From NCBI RefSeq assembly GCF_902498915.1, contig NZ_CABVLQ010000001.1: a DNA stretch of 64,000 nucleotides, one strand, 5' to 3'. Below the pieces are notes generated by a model. The model did no database searches. It saw nothing but the letters and a program-made list of their open reading frames with translations, and was not told where the DNA came from. The stretch comes from Escherichia ruysiae. Its GTDB lineage: Bacteria; Pseudomonadota; Gammaproteobacteria; Enterobacterales; Enterobacteriaceae. Shown here one piece after another: positions 54,751 to 63,953 of the stretch. The position numbers were made by a program, and so were the translations under genes. Position 1 is the first letter of the stretch; every line of letters begins with the position of its first letter.

Positions 54751-55497
54751 TTATGCTCCCAGCGTTGAGCCGCCATCCACCACGATATCCTGTAGGGTGA
54801 TATGGCTGGCGAGGTCAGAGGCGAGGAACAAAATCGTGTTGGCGATCTCTTGTGGACGGGCGATTTTCCCCAGCGGAATGCCGAGTTTAAACTGCTCGCC
54901 AAAGCCGCGAATACGCAGCTCTTCGGCGTCATCGCTCACCCACAGCGTGCGTTGCATATCGGTGTCGGTGGAGCCGGGCGAAACCACGTTACAGCGCACG
55001 CCACTACCCGCCAGTTCCAGCCCGACGCTCAAGGCCAGGCTTTTCAGCGCCGCTTTCGACGCACCATAAGCACTCATACCAATACGCGGCGTGTGTGCAG
55101 CGTCGGACGCTACCGTAACAATCGCCCCGCCCCGCTGACGGCGAAACTGGTTCATGGTTTGCTGAAACAGGTTAAACGCACCGCCAACGTTGACCGCAAA
55201 GGTCTGCTGCCAGTCTTCTTTGCTGAGCTGATCGGTCGCGCCCATGCGTAAAATTCCCGCTGCATTGACCAGCACGTCCAGTCGTTCCGTTTCCGCTAAC
55301 AGCCGCTGACACACTTGCGCAACCTGCCCAGCATCGGCAACATCCATCACTTCGGTCGCAAAGGGATATTGCTCCTGCGCGAACACCCGATCAAAGCCCG
55401 TGACCTTCGCACCCGCTTCAACAAATGCCAGCGCCGTGGCGTAACCGATACCTTTCCCCGCACCGGTTACCCAGACATTTTTGCCGCTGAAATCCAT
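54751..55497 (-). CDS. entA: EntA, 2,3-dihydro-2,3-dihydroxybenzoate dehydrogenase
   Basis: Short-chain dehydrogenase that oxidises the EntB product to 2,3-dihydroxybenzoate using NAD+. 248 residues from the ATG at 55497, which overlaps the entB stop by one base. Cofactor motif TGAGKGIG at 11-18 and catalytic Y144-x3-K148. An upstream ATG inside entB would add ten residues and is rejected. Confidence 0.97.
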   Translation of the reverse strand: MDFSGKNVWVTGAGKGIGYATALAFVEAGAKVTGFDRVFAQEQYPFATEVMDVADAGQVAQVCQRLLAETERLDVLVNAAGILRMGATDQLSKEDWQQTFAVNVGGAFNLFQQTMNQFRRQRGGAIVTVASDAAHTPRIGMSAYGASKAALKSLALSVGLELAGSGVRCNVVSPGSTDTDMQRTLWVSDDAEELRIRGFGEQFKLGIPLGKIARPQEIANTILFLASDLASHITLQDIVVDGGSTLGA

Positions 55498-56354
55498 TAT
55501 TTCACCTCGCGGGAGAGCAGTTTCCACCAGGCATCAATGGTTGGGTTTTTCGCCAGCATGACAAAATCGATATCGCCATGTACTTTGCGCCAGCGCGCCG
55601 CCAGCGCCATCATGCGCACCGAATCCAAACCGTAGTCGATCAGGTTGTCATCATCGAACGGTTCATCGGACTCGTCCAGCAACGGCAGGATCACCTCGCG
55701 CAGCGCCGCTTTACTGGAAGGAATCGGTGCTGGTAGTAACTCTTCAGTCATCACCACCCGGCCAGAACGTCCGGCCACATATTTCAGCGACATCAAATGC
55801 TCGTCACGGCTGAAATCGGCCAGCGCATCCGCCACCATAAACGGCTTGATATCACGCATAAATGCGTCGGTCGCGGTGGTCATACAGCCAATGTGGGCAT
55901 ATACCCCGGTAATAATCAGCTGGTTACGTCCACTTTCTTTCAGCATTTGCTCCAGCGGGGAACGATGAAACGCGCTGTAGCGCCACTTCACCAGCACTGT
56001 ATCGTCGGCATCCGGCGTCAGGCGATCCACCACCTTTTGCTGTTCCGGCGAACGGGTCAGGCCCGGTCCCCACATATCATTCAACAGCGCCCGATCTTCA
56101 TCGCTCTGCTCTTTCGGCTGGGCGGTGTAATAAACCGGAATATTGTGCTGTTTGCAGTAGTCACGCAGCGCCGCAATGTTCGCGATCACCTGTTCCATCA
56201 TCGGACAGTTCTCGCCCCAGAAGCTGACGAAATAGTCCTGCATATCATGAATTAACAGCGCGGCGCGTTGCGGTTCAAATGCCCAGTCGACTTTATTTTG
56301 CGGAATATCGTGAGACTCCGGCAGTGCGTAAGCCTGTAATTTTGGAATAGCCAT
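55497..56354 (-). CDS. entB: EntB, isochorismatase and aryl carrier protein
   Basis: Bifunctional: the N-terminal isochorismatase domain (about 1-205) hydrolyses isochorismate, and the C-terminal aryl carrier domain (about 210-285) holds 2,3-dihydroxybenzoate on a phosphopantetheine at S245 (GLDSVRM). 285 residues, full length. 13 bp after entE; one-base overlap with entA. Confidence 0.98.
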   Translation of the reverse strand: MAIPKLQAYALPESHDIPQNKVDWAFEPQRAALLIHDMQDYFVSFWGENCPMMEQVIANIAALRDYCKQHNIPVYYTAQPKEQSDEDRALLNDMWGPGLTRSPEQQKVVDRLTPDADDTVLVKWRYSAFHRSPLEQMLKESGRNQLIITGVYAHIGCMTTATDAFMRDIKPFMVADALADFSRDEHLMSLKYVAGRSGRVVMTEELLPAPIPSSKAALREVILPLLDESDEPFDDDNLIDYGLDSVRMMALAARWRKVHGDIDFVMLAKNPTIDAWWKLLSREVK

Positions 56355-56367
56355 CGTGTTCTCTCCT

Positions 56368-57978
56368 TCAGGCTGAAGCGCGTGACGCCAGCCACTGACG
56401 TAATTGTTTTTTATCGACTTTCCCGACCGCCGTCAGCGGAAGTGAATCCACACACTCCACGCGATCCGGTAATTTAAATTCGGCGATGCCCTGCTCACGC
56501 AGGAAGCGACGCACCTGCACCGCGCGCAGCGGCTCTTTTACCACCAGATAAGCGCAGCTTTTTTCGCCCATCAGTTCGTCTTCCATGCTCACCAGTGCGG
56601 CGTAGATCACCGCCGGATGGCGCAGCAGCAGGTTTTCGATCTCTTCGGCAGCAATCTTCTCGCCGCCACGGTTGATCTGATCTTTCTCGCGCCCCTGCAC
56701 GGTGATGTAACCCTCTGGATCAATGGAGATCAGATCGCCGGAACAGTAAAAACCGTTGGCATCAAAGGCGCTGGCATTGTGCTGCGGGCTTTTGTAATAG
56801 CCACGGAAGGTGTACGGACCGCGCGTCATCAGGCGTCCGACTTCCCCTTGCGGCAGTGGATTTCCTTCAGCATCGGCAACCCACACTTCATCGTCCGGAC
56901 ACATTGGGTAGCCCTGGGTATGGATAATTTTCTCCGCACTATCATCAAGACGGGTGTAGTTCACCAGCCCTTCCGCCATGCCGAACACCTGCTGCAACTG
57001 GCAGCCAATCTCTGCGGGAATACGCGCCGCCAGCGTGGCAGAAAGACGTGCGCCACCGACCTGTAACAGTTTCAGCGAAGCAAGCTGCGCTCGGCTTTCG
57101 CCTTCAGCCAACGCCTGTAACCACAGGCTTACCGCCGGCGGCACCAGCGCAGTAACGTTCACCTGATGTTTTTCAATCAATGGGAAGCAGAGCGTGGCGC
57201 TGGGATCGGCCGCCAGAACAACCGTTCCTCCGGCAAGAAAGACGCCCAGCGATCCTGGCGAACTCATGGCGTAGTTATGAGCCGCCGGGATCGCACACAG
57301 GTAGCGTGTCTGTTGTGTGAACTGACAAATCTCGATGCTACGACGCACGCTGTAGTAGTAGTCGTTATGAGTGCGCGGGATCAGTTTCGGTGTGCCGGTG
57401 GTGCCGCCAGAAAGCTGGAAATAGGCCACTTCATCAGCGGGTGACGGCGTGGCAGTAAAATCCTCTGCCGGATGGTTAATCGCATCCTGCAAATTGTGCT
57501 CGCCGCTATCGTTCAGCAGTTGCACCACACGAATAGAGGAATGTTCTGTGACGAAAGTATTGAGGAAATCATCCCCGCTAAACAGCGCATGTTGGCGATC
57601 GGCAATCAGCAATGCGGGTTCAATCTGGCTGGCATAGGCGTTCAGTTCACTACGCTGATGGCTGAACAGCGCCAGAACCGGCGCAACGCCCAGTTTCAGC
57701 AGGGCAAAAAAGGTAATGTACAGTTCAGCGACATTGCCCAACTGTACCAGCGCGGTTTCGCCGGGTTTAATGCCCTGACGGCGCAAGCTACAGGCGAGAT
57801 TATCCGCCGCCTGATTCAGCTCCCGGTAACTCAACTGCCGCTCGCCGTCGATAACCGCGATACTGTCACTCGCGGCGTGGCGGTTCAGAATGTCGGTTAG
57901 CGGCAAATCCTGCCAGTAGCCTTTTTCCCGATAGCGACGGGCAAACTCTTCCGGCCAGCGGGTGAATGGAATGCTCAT
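56368..57978 (-). CDS. entE: EntE, 2,3-dihydroxybenzoate-AMP ligase
   Basis: Adenylates 2,3-dihydroxybenzoate and loads it onto the EntB carrier domain. 536 residues of the acyl-adenylate family. P-loop-like SGGTTGTPK near residue 190, the core GMAEG near 335 and GREKDQINRGGEKI near 430 with the adenylation Asp/Lys region. Nine bases after entC. Confidence 0.98.
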   Translation of the reverse strand: MSIPFTRWPEEFARRYREKGYWQDLPLTDILNRHAASDSIAVIDGERQLSYRELNQAADNLACSLRRQGIKPGETALVQLGNVAELYITFFALLKLGVAPVLALFSHQRSELNAYASQIEPALLIADRQHALFSGDDFLNTFVTEHSSIRVVQLLNDSGEHNLQDAINHPAEDFTATPSPADEVAYFQLSGGTTGTPKLIPRTHNDYYYSVRRSIEICQFTQQTRYLCAIPAAHNYAMSSPGSLGVFLAGGTVVLAADPSATLCFPLIEKHQVNVTALVPPAVSLWLQALAEGESRAQLASLKLLQVGGARLSATLAARIPAEIGCQLQQVFGMAEGLVNYTRLDDSAEKIIHTQGYPMCPDDEVWVADAEGNPLPQGEVGRLMTRGPYTFRGYYKSPQHNASAFDANGFYCSGDLISIDPEGYITVQGREKDQINRGGEKIAAEEIENLLLRHPAVIYAALVSMEDELMGEKSCAYLVVKEPLRAVQVRRFLREQGIAEFKLPDRVECVDSLPLTAVGKVDKKQLRQWLASRASA

Positions 57979-57987
57979 CCTCGCTCC

Positions 57988-59163
57988 TTAATGCAATCCA
58001 AAAACGTTCAACATGGTAGAAAGTTTGACGCCTGTTTCGCGCCACTCACCCAACGGTGACGACGCAGGCACAATCCCCGCCCCGGCAAACAGACGCACCT
58101 GATTTTTCCGCAATTTTGCGCAGCGGATGGTCACTACCCACTCACCGTTACCTTCGCTGTCGCACCAGCCGACAATGCCGCCAAACAGTTCGCGGTCGAA
58201 CGGCTCCAGTTCAGCAATAACCTGGGTCGCGGCCTGATGCGGGAAACCGCTCAGCGCGGGGGTCGGATGCAGCAGGCAGGCCAGTGTCAGTGCGTTTTCT
58301 TGCGAATTAGCTTTACCTTCAAAGGGTGTTGCGAGATGCCACAGCGTCGGCGTGGTGATCAATTGTGGGGAGGAAGGAACGTGTAACTCACTACTGCGTT
58401 CGCGCAGTACCTCTTTCATCGCCTGAGTCACCAGTTCATGTTCATGGCGGTCTTTTTCTGACGCCAGTAGACGATTACCTGCTTCGCGATCGAGCACTTC
58501 ATCCGGCTGACGGCGCGCGGAACCGGCTAACGGAATGGAGCTAAAACGCTCGCCGTCTTTGCGCAGCAGCAGTTCCGGGCTGGCACCGAGCAGAACTCCA
58601 CCATCGGACAGCGGGACATGGAAGTTGTAACTAACCGGATTTTGCGCGATCAACCGTTCCAGTAGTACACCGCTGTCAATGGCGGCGTCGGTGGTGATAT
58701 CAATCAACCGTGATAACACCACTTTGTCGACCTGCGGCGTGGCAGTGAGTGCAGCGGCGCGGGCGACCATCTGTTCAAAAGTAGCTTGCTCCGGAATTGC
58801 CTGACGTTCTACCACGTTCAGCGCCTGGCTGCGGGTGAAACGGCGCGCGGAAGCTTGTTTTTCTTTACGGGAGAATGGCTGCCAGGATTCGGGAATATAC
58901 AGCGACGAAGGCTGACGTGGATCGAAGGGAATCGCCCCGACCATCACCGGATTTTTGATGCCCTGCGCTTTGGCATCAGCAAACAGCGCGGCGAGTTTTT
59001 GCTGGAAGGGACTGTCGGGCGAATCCCCGTTCACAGCAGGTTCATCGAAGCGGGCGAAACATCCTGACGTCGTAAAACTGCGGTACGGCGACATAAAGAA
59101 AAAGCGATTGGGCGCAAGTGTTGCCATGGTCTGCTGTACTTCCTCAGCCAGTGACGTATCCAT
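57988..59163 (-). CDS. entC: EntC, isochorismate synthase
   Basis: First committed enzyme of enterobactin biosynthesis: chorismate to isochorismate, magnesium dependent. 391 residues from the ATG at 59163 (GGAGGA upstream). Chorismate-binding domain with conserved segments GASPELLLRKDG and LHPTPALSGFPHQ near the middle and C-terminal third. First gene of the entCEBAH operon; a Fur box lies 30 bp upstream. Confidence 0.98.
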   Translation of the reverse strand: MDTSLAEEVQQTMATLAPNRFFFMSPYRSFTTSGCFARFDEPAVNGDSPDSPFQQKLAALFADAKAQGIKNPVMVGAIPFDPRQPSSLYIPESWQPFSRKEKQASARRFTRSQALNVVERQAIPEQATFEQMVARAAALTATPQVDKVVLSRLIDITTDAAIDSGVLLERLIAQNPVSYNFHVPLSDGGVLLGASPELLLRKDGERFSSIPLAGSARRQPDEVLDREAGNRLLASEKDRHEHELVTQAMKEVLRERSSELHVPSSPQLITTPTLWHLATPFEGKANSQENALTLACLLHPTPALSGFPHQAATQVIAELEPFDRELFGGIVGWCDSEGNGEWVVTIRCAKLRKNQVRLFAGAGIVPASSPLGEWRETGVKLSTMLNVFGLH

Positions 59164-59192
59164 ATCATCCTCCATAAAATGATAAAGGCTTT

Positions 59193-59211
59193 AATAATGA
59201 TTATCATTTAT
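59193..59211. promoter_or_regulatory. Fur box (entC side)
   Basis: AATAATGATTATCATTTAT closely matches the 19-bp Fur consensus GATAATGATAATCATTATC. Located 30 bp upstream of the entC start, expected to overlap its promoter. Confidence 0.9.
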
Positions 59212-59304
59212 ATTTTCGGTCGCTAACCTAAAAGCAAACGCGCACTATGTCAACTCTTGAGGCAACGCAATCTACAACTCGGGGTTGCATCTGGTTGTGG
59301 TTAC

Positions 59305-59323
59305 AATGAAAATGAGAAGCATT
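59305..59323. promoter_or_regulatory. Candidate Fur box (fepB side)
   Basis: AATGAAAATGAGAAGCATT is a weaker, imperfect match to the Fur consensus but keeps the hexamer-array character. Confidence 0.6.
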
Positions 59324-59369
59324 ATTGATGGATTCGCATAAGCGCAATGTGATGTCCTGCGCCGTTCTG

Positions 59370-59407
59370 CCCCCTCTCCCTTCCAGGGAGAGGGCTGGGG
59401 TGAGGGT
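59370..59407 (+). repeat. G/C-rich palindromic intergenic repeat, copy 2
   Basis: CCCCCTCTCCC-TTCCA-GGGAGAGGG followed by CTGGGGTGAGGGT, same orientation as copy 1. In the fepB leader. Confidence 0.8.
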
Positions 59408-59433
59408 CAGTGTTCGCACCAGTGCTGGCTGTT

Positions 59434-59470
59434 CCCCTCACCCTAACCCTCGCCCCAAAGGGGCGAGGGG
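59434..59470 (-). repeat. G/C-rich palindromic intergenic repeat, copy 3 (inverted)
   Basis: CCCCTCACCCTAACCCTCGCCCC-AAA-GGGGCGAGGGG: the same unit in the opposite orientation to copy 2, 26 bp away, so the two can pair over their length. Confidence 0.8.
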
Positions 59471-59537
59471 ACGGATTGTGCGCTTTGTCGAATTTGTCAT
59501 TACGCCCTTAACCTTATTAATAACAGGAAGCTGATTT

Positions 59538-60518
59538 GTGAGACTCGCCCCGCTCTACCGCAACGCCCTTCTATTAACAGGACTTTTGCTTTCAGGTTTT
59601 TTGCTTTCAGGAATAGCCGCAGTTCAGGCCGCCAACTGGCCGCGTCAGATTACTGACAGCCGTGGCACTCATACCCTGGAAAGCCAGCCGCAGCGTATTG
59701 TTTCCACCAGCGTCACCCTGACCGGCTCACTGCTGGCGATCGATGCTCCAGTGATTGCCAGCGGCGCGACCACGCCGAATAACCGCGTAGCGGATGACCA
59801 GGGCTTTTTACGCCAGTGGAGCAAGGTGGCGAAAGAACGCAAACTGCAACGGCTCTATATCGGCGAACCGAGCGCCGAAGCCGTTGCCGCGCAAATGCCG
59901 GATCTGATTTTAATTAGCGCAACCGGCGGTGATTCGGCGCTGGCGCTGTACGATCAGCTTTCCACCATCGCCCCGACATTAATCATCAATTACGACGACA
60001 AAAGCTGGCAGTCGCTGTTAACGCAGCTTGGCGAAATTACCGGGCATGAGAAACAAGCGGCAGAGCGGATTGCACAGTTTGATAAGCAACTGGCGGCGGC
60101 GAAAGAGCAAATCAAATTACCGCCGCAGCCGGTCACTGCCATTGTCTATACTGCCGCTGCACACAGTGCCAATCTCTGGACGCCGGAATCAGCACAAGGG
60201 CAAATGCTGGAACAACTCGGCTTTACGCTGGCGAAGTTGCCCGCAGGCTTAAACGCCAGCCAAAGCCAGGGCAAACGCCATGACATCATTCAGCTTGGTG
60301 GGGAAAATCTGGCTGCAGGGTTAAATGGCGAGTCACTATTCCTGTTTGCCGGTGATCAGAAAGATGCCGATGCTATTTATGCTAATCCGCTGCTCGCGCA
60401 CCTGCCCGCAGTACAAAACAAGCAGGTTTATGCGCTGGGAACCGAGACGTTCCGTCTGGATTACTACAGCGCCATGCAAGTGCTGGAACGACTTAAGGCG
60501 CTGTTTAAAAAAGATTGA
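59538..60518 (+). CDS. fepB: FepB, periplasmic ferric-enterobactin-binding protein
   Basis: Binds ferric enterobactin in the periplasm and delivers it to FepDGC. 326 residues from a GTG start (AGGAAG upstream). The signal peptide contains a tandem LLSG-F-LLSG duplication: the 13-mer TTTTGCTTTCAGG occurs at 59584 and 59599, a 15-bp repeat adding five residues; predicted cleavage after VQA (residue 31). The mature protein is a helical-backbone class III binding protein. The C-terminus ends LFKKD, about three residues beyond the K-12 end as remembered. Confidence 0.97.
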   Translation: MRLAPLYRNALLLTGLLLSGFLLSGIAAVQAANWPRQITDSRGTHTLESQPQRIVSTSVTLTGSLLAIDAPVIASGATTPNNRVADDQGFLRQWSKVAKERKLQRLYIGEPSAEAVAAQMPDLILISATGGDSALALYDQLSTIAPTLIINYDDKSWQSLLTQLGEITGHEKQAAERIAQFDKQLAAAKEQIKLPPQPVTAIVYTAAAHSANLWTPESAQGQMLEQLGFTLAKLPAGLNASQSQGKRHDIIQLGGENLAAGLNGESLFLFAGDQKDADAIYANPLLAHLPAVQNKQVYALGTETFRLDYYSAMQVLERLKALFKKD

Positions 60519-60545
60519 TAAAACATACAATTAGAGCACTAACAG

Positions 60546-60583
60546 TCCCCTCGCCCCTTTGGGGAGAGGGTTAGGGTGAGGGG
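60546..60583 (+). repeat. G/C-rich palindromic intergenic repeat, copy 4
   Basis: CCCCTCGCCCC-TTT-GGGGAGAGGG then TTAGGGTGAGGGG, between convergent fepB and entS, where it may act as a bidirectional terminator. Same orientation as copy 1. Confidence 0.8.
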
Positions 60584-60598
60584 AAAATGCACCTTTAG

Positions 60599-61849
60599 CT
60601 AACTGTCGGACGCTGTCACCTGCGGCGGCGTCTGGCGAAAACGTCGCAACTCCACCAGCACCAGCAACAACAACACGCCGATAATCAACAAACCAAAACC
60701 GCTCGCGCTTGCGGAAGCAACCGGTGTCATCATCGCTCCCAAACCGCCCAGCAGCGCCGCGCCTATGGCATCTCCCGTCACGTTTTGCGCCGTCCACAAA
60801 CCGTTAATCCGCCCTAACATCGCTTCCGGGGTTTGCGTTTGCAGCATTGTATATTGCAGCAACGAACTAACCGCGCTCAGCCAGCCGAACAGCGCCAGAC
60901 AAACCACGCCTAAAATCCACATCGGCATCAGGCCAAACAGACCAATGGCGAGGAACGATCCCAGCGTGGAGAGCAGCATCAATAACCCTGGTCGCGCGCT
61001 ATGTGCCAGCTTCCCGCTGGTTAACGCGCCAATAGCCGCACCGAGCGGGATCGCCGCATAGAGAAAACCAATCTGTGCCGCCGACATCTGCCAGTTGTCA
61101 GCCAGCGCCGGATACAGTACCCGCACCGCGCTCGCCATCGTCAATAAACCACCCAGCAGCGCAATCCCTCCTACCAGCGGGCTGGCGAGCAGAAAACGAA
61201 ATCCTGCCAGTAATGATTTCAACGGATGCTCACGCGGCTGCGGTGGCGGTGGCAACGCCGGAAGGCTTAACAACGGTAGCAAGGTAATAAACGTGCCCGC
61301 CGCCGCCAGCCCGTAGTTCCAGGCTACGCCGCCAGTCGCCAGCAGTAAACCGCCAATCATGGGCGAAATCACCGATCCCAGACGCACGGTCAACATGGTG
61401 ATCGCCCCGGCCTGCATTAGGTTTTCACGCCCTACCAGTGCAGGTGTCGCCGCCAGTAGCGCCGTAACGCCAAGCGATGCGAAAAAACCATCCCATAAAC
61501 CAAGTAAATAGATTGCCAGCAATGACGGCTCCGGCAGCAGCGCGTTCAGGCACAGTCCAATGAAGCCAATGCCACAGGTGCCGCGCGCCAGCAAAATCAC
61601 TTTTTTGCGCTCATAGCGATCCGCCAGCACGCCGCCAACCATCAGGCCAACAAACATCGCGCCGCCGGTCAGCGTCACCGAAAGCCCCACCTGCCAGGTA
61701 GAATGCGTCATCATCTGGATCTGCACCGGCACCGCGACGCCGAGCAAACCCAGAGACACAATTGAGATAAAACGAGCGAGGAATACTGCGCGAAACGCCG
61801 GGTGCGTTTTCAACAGGCTGAGGTTAAGCAGCCAGGATTGTTTATTCAT
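60599..61849 (-). CDS. entS: EntS, enterobactin exporter
   Basis: Major-facilitator-superfamily pump moving newly made enterobactin across the inner membrane. 416 residues, about twelve membrane helices, with the MFS loop motif [12 protein letters not shown] near residues 71-82. Divergent from fepD over 110 bp containing Fur sites; convergent with fepB. Confidence 0.97.
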
Positions 61850-61915
61850 TACAATGCCTTGCCATCAAATATTTTAAATACCTATTCTTAGGCTGCACAT
61901 GCTAACATATCCAAA

Positions 61916-61947
61916 TAAGATCGATAACGATAATTAATTTCATTATC
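61916..61947. promoter_or_regulatory. Fur-binding region between entS and fepD
   Basis: AAGATCGATAACGATAATTA followed by ATTTCATTATC contains overlapping Fur hexamers (GATAAC, GATAAT, CATTATC). Placed directly before fepD and near the entS promoter, consistent with shared iron repression. Confidence 0.8.
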
Positions 61948-61959
61948 ATGGAAGTTCGT

Positions 61960-62964
61960 ATGTCTGGTTCTGTTGCCGTGACACGCGCCATTGCCGTGCC
62001 CGGATTGCTGTTATTACTGATTATCGCGACGGCATTAAGCCTGCTCATTGGGGCAAAATCACTCCCCGCTTCCGTAGTGCTGGAGGCCCTCTCCGGCACC
62101 TGTCAGAGCGCCGACTGCACCATCGTGCTCGACGCGCGACTGCCGCGCACCCTTGCCGGTTTACTTGCAGGCGGCGCGCTTGGCCTTGCCGGGGCGTTGA
62201 TGCAAACCCTCACCCGAAATCCACTTGCCGACCCCGGCTTGCTTGGCGTGAACGCCGGAGCCAGCTTTGCCATTGTGCTGGGTGCGGCGCTGTTTGGTTA
62301 CTCTTCCGCACAGGAACAACTGGCGATGGCCTTCGCCGGGGCGCTGGTGGCCTCGTTGATTGTTGCCTTTACCGGCAGCCAGGGCGGCGGGCAGTTAAGT
62401 CCGGTGCGTTTAACCCTGGCGGGCGTGGCGCTGGCGGCGGTGCTGGAAGGGCTGACCAGCGGCATCGCCCTGCTTAATCCTGACGTCTACGATCAACTGC
62501 GTTTCTGGCAAGCCGGTTCGCTGGATATTCGCAATCTACATACCTTAAAAGTGGTGCTGATCCCGGTGCTGATCGCCGGAGCAACCGCGCTATTACTGAG
62601 CCGCGCACTGAACAGTTTAAGCCTCGGTAGCGACACCGCGACGGCGCTGGGCAGTCGCGTGGCGCGCACACAGTTAATTGGTCTGCTGGCGATTACCGTG
62701 CTTTGCGGAAGTGCGACGGCGGTAGTTGGCCCAATTGCCTTTATTGGCCTGATGATGCCGCACATGGCGCGCTGGCTGGTGGGTGCCGATCATCGCTGGT
62801 CACTCCCCGTCACGCTACTTGCTACCCCTGCCCTGCTGCTGTTTGCCGATATCATCGGGCGTGTGATTGTGCCCGGCGAGCTGCGCGTTTCTGTGGTCAG
62901 CGCCTTTATTGGCGCACCAGTGTTGATCTTTCTTGTCCGACGTAAAATGCGAGGTGCCGCATGA
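61960..62964 (+). CDS. fepD: FepD, ferric-enterobactin ABC permease
   Basis: Inner-membrane permease of the FepBDGC importer, FecCD/BtuC type with about ten membrane helices. 334 residues from the ATG at 61960, with GGAAG five bases upstream; the ATG at 61948 lies in the Fur site and precedes that signal. The conserved cytoplasmic GPIAFIGLMMPHMAR loop near 252-266 contacts FepC. Four-base overlap with fepG. Confidence 0.97.
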   Translation: MSGSVAVTRAIAVPGLLLLLIIATALSLLIGAKSLPASVVLEALSGTCQSADCTIVLDARLPRTLAGLLAGGALGLAGALMQTLTRNPLADPGLLGVNAGASFAIVLGAALFGYSSAQEQLAMAFAGALVASLIVAFTGSQGGGQLSPVRLTLAGVALAAVLEGLTSGIALLNPDVYDQLRFWQAGSLDIRNLHTLKVVLIPVLIAGATALLLSRALNSLSLGSDTATALGSRVARTQLIGLLAITVLCGSATAVVGPIAFIGLMMPHMARWLVGADHRWSLPVTLLATPALLLFADIIGRVIVPGELRVSVVSAFIGAPVLIFLVRRKMRGAA

Positions 62965-63953
62965 TTTACGTCTCTCGCCGATTACTCATCACCTGTTTGC
63001 TGCTGATTTCCACCTGTGTGGTTGCAGGTATCTGGGGATTACGCAGCGGTGCCGTCACGCTGGAAACCTCGCAGGTATTCGCCGCGCTGATGGGCGATGC
63101 GCCGCGCAGTATGACGATGGTGGTCACCGAATGGCGTTTACCACGCGTGCTGATGGCGCTGTTGATTGGCGCGGCGCTGGGCGTCAGCGGCGCGATTTTT
63201 CAGTCGCTGATGCGTAACCCGCTCGGCAGTCCGGATGTGATGGGCTTTAACACCGGGGCGTGGAGCGGCGTACTGGTGGCGATGGTACTGTTTGGTCAGG
63301 ATCTGACAGCTATCGCGCTGGCAGCAATGGCGGGCGGCATTGCCACTTCTCTACTGGTCTGGCTGCTTGCCTGGCGTAACGGCATCGACACCTTTCGATT
63401 GATTATTATCGGCATCGGCGTTCGCGCCATGCTGGTGGCCTTTAATACCTGGCTGCTGCTGAAAGCGTCTTTAGAAACGGCGCTAACAGCGGGGTTGTGG
63501 AATGCCGGATCGCTCAATGGCCTGACGTGGGCAAAAACCTCGCCCTCCGCACCCATTATTATATTGATGCTCATTGCCGCCGCCTTGCTGGTAAGGCGGA
63601 TGCGCTTGCTGGAGATGGGCGATGACACCGCCTGCGCACTGGGCGTCAGCGTCGAACGCTCGCGTCTGTTAATGATGCTGGTCGCCGTAATACTTACCGC
63701 AGCTGCCACTGCCCTGGCGGGGCCAATTTCCTTTATCGCGCTGGTTGCACCGCACATTGCCCGACGCATTAGCGGCACTGCTCGCTGGGGGCTAACTCAG
63801 GCGGCGCTGTGCGGGGCGTTGTTACTGCTGGTGGCCGATCTCTGCGCTCAGCAACTGTTTATGCCGTATCAACTTCCGGTTGGCGTCGTTACCGTCAGTC
63901 TCGGCGGTATTTACCTTATCGTCTTGTTAATTCAGGAGTCTCGCAAAAAATGA
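62961..63953 (+). CDS. fepG: FepG, ferric-enterobactin ABC permease
   Basis: Second permease subunit, 330 residues, FecCD family, about ten membrane helices. GPISFIALVAPHIARR near residues 253-268 is the FepC-contact loop equivalent to that of FepD. ATGA overlaps on both sides (with fepD and fepC) show tight coupling. Confidence 0.97.
   Translation: MIYVSRRLLITCLLLISTCVVAGIWGLRSGAVTLETSQVFAALMGDAPRSMTMVVTEWRLPRVLMALLIGAALGVSGAIFQSLMRNPLGSPDVMGFNTGAWSGVLVAMVLFGQDLTAIALAAMAGGIATSLLVWLLAWRNGIDTFRLIIIGIGVRAMLVAFNTWLLLKASLETALTAGLWNAGSLNGLTWAKTSPSAPIIILMLIAAALLVRRMRLLEMGDDTACALGVSVERSRLLMMLVAVILTAAATALAGPISFIALVAPHIARRISGTARWGLTQAALCGALLLLVADLCAQQLFMPYQLPVGVVTVSLGGIYLIVLLIQESRKK

Larger units (their letters stand above)
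59164..59537. promoter_or_regulatory. entC-fepB divergent, Fur-regulated control region
   Basis: 374 bp controlling enterobactin synthesis and periplasmic uptake in opposite directions. It carries two Fur-like sites, one near each gene, and two head-to-head G/C-rich palindromic repeats in the fepB leader (59370-59407 and 59434-59470). Repeats in the fepB leader are known in E. coli and may form strong RNA structure. Confidence 0.85.
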
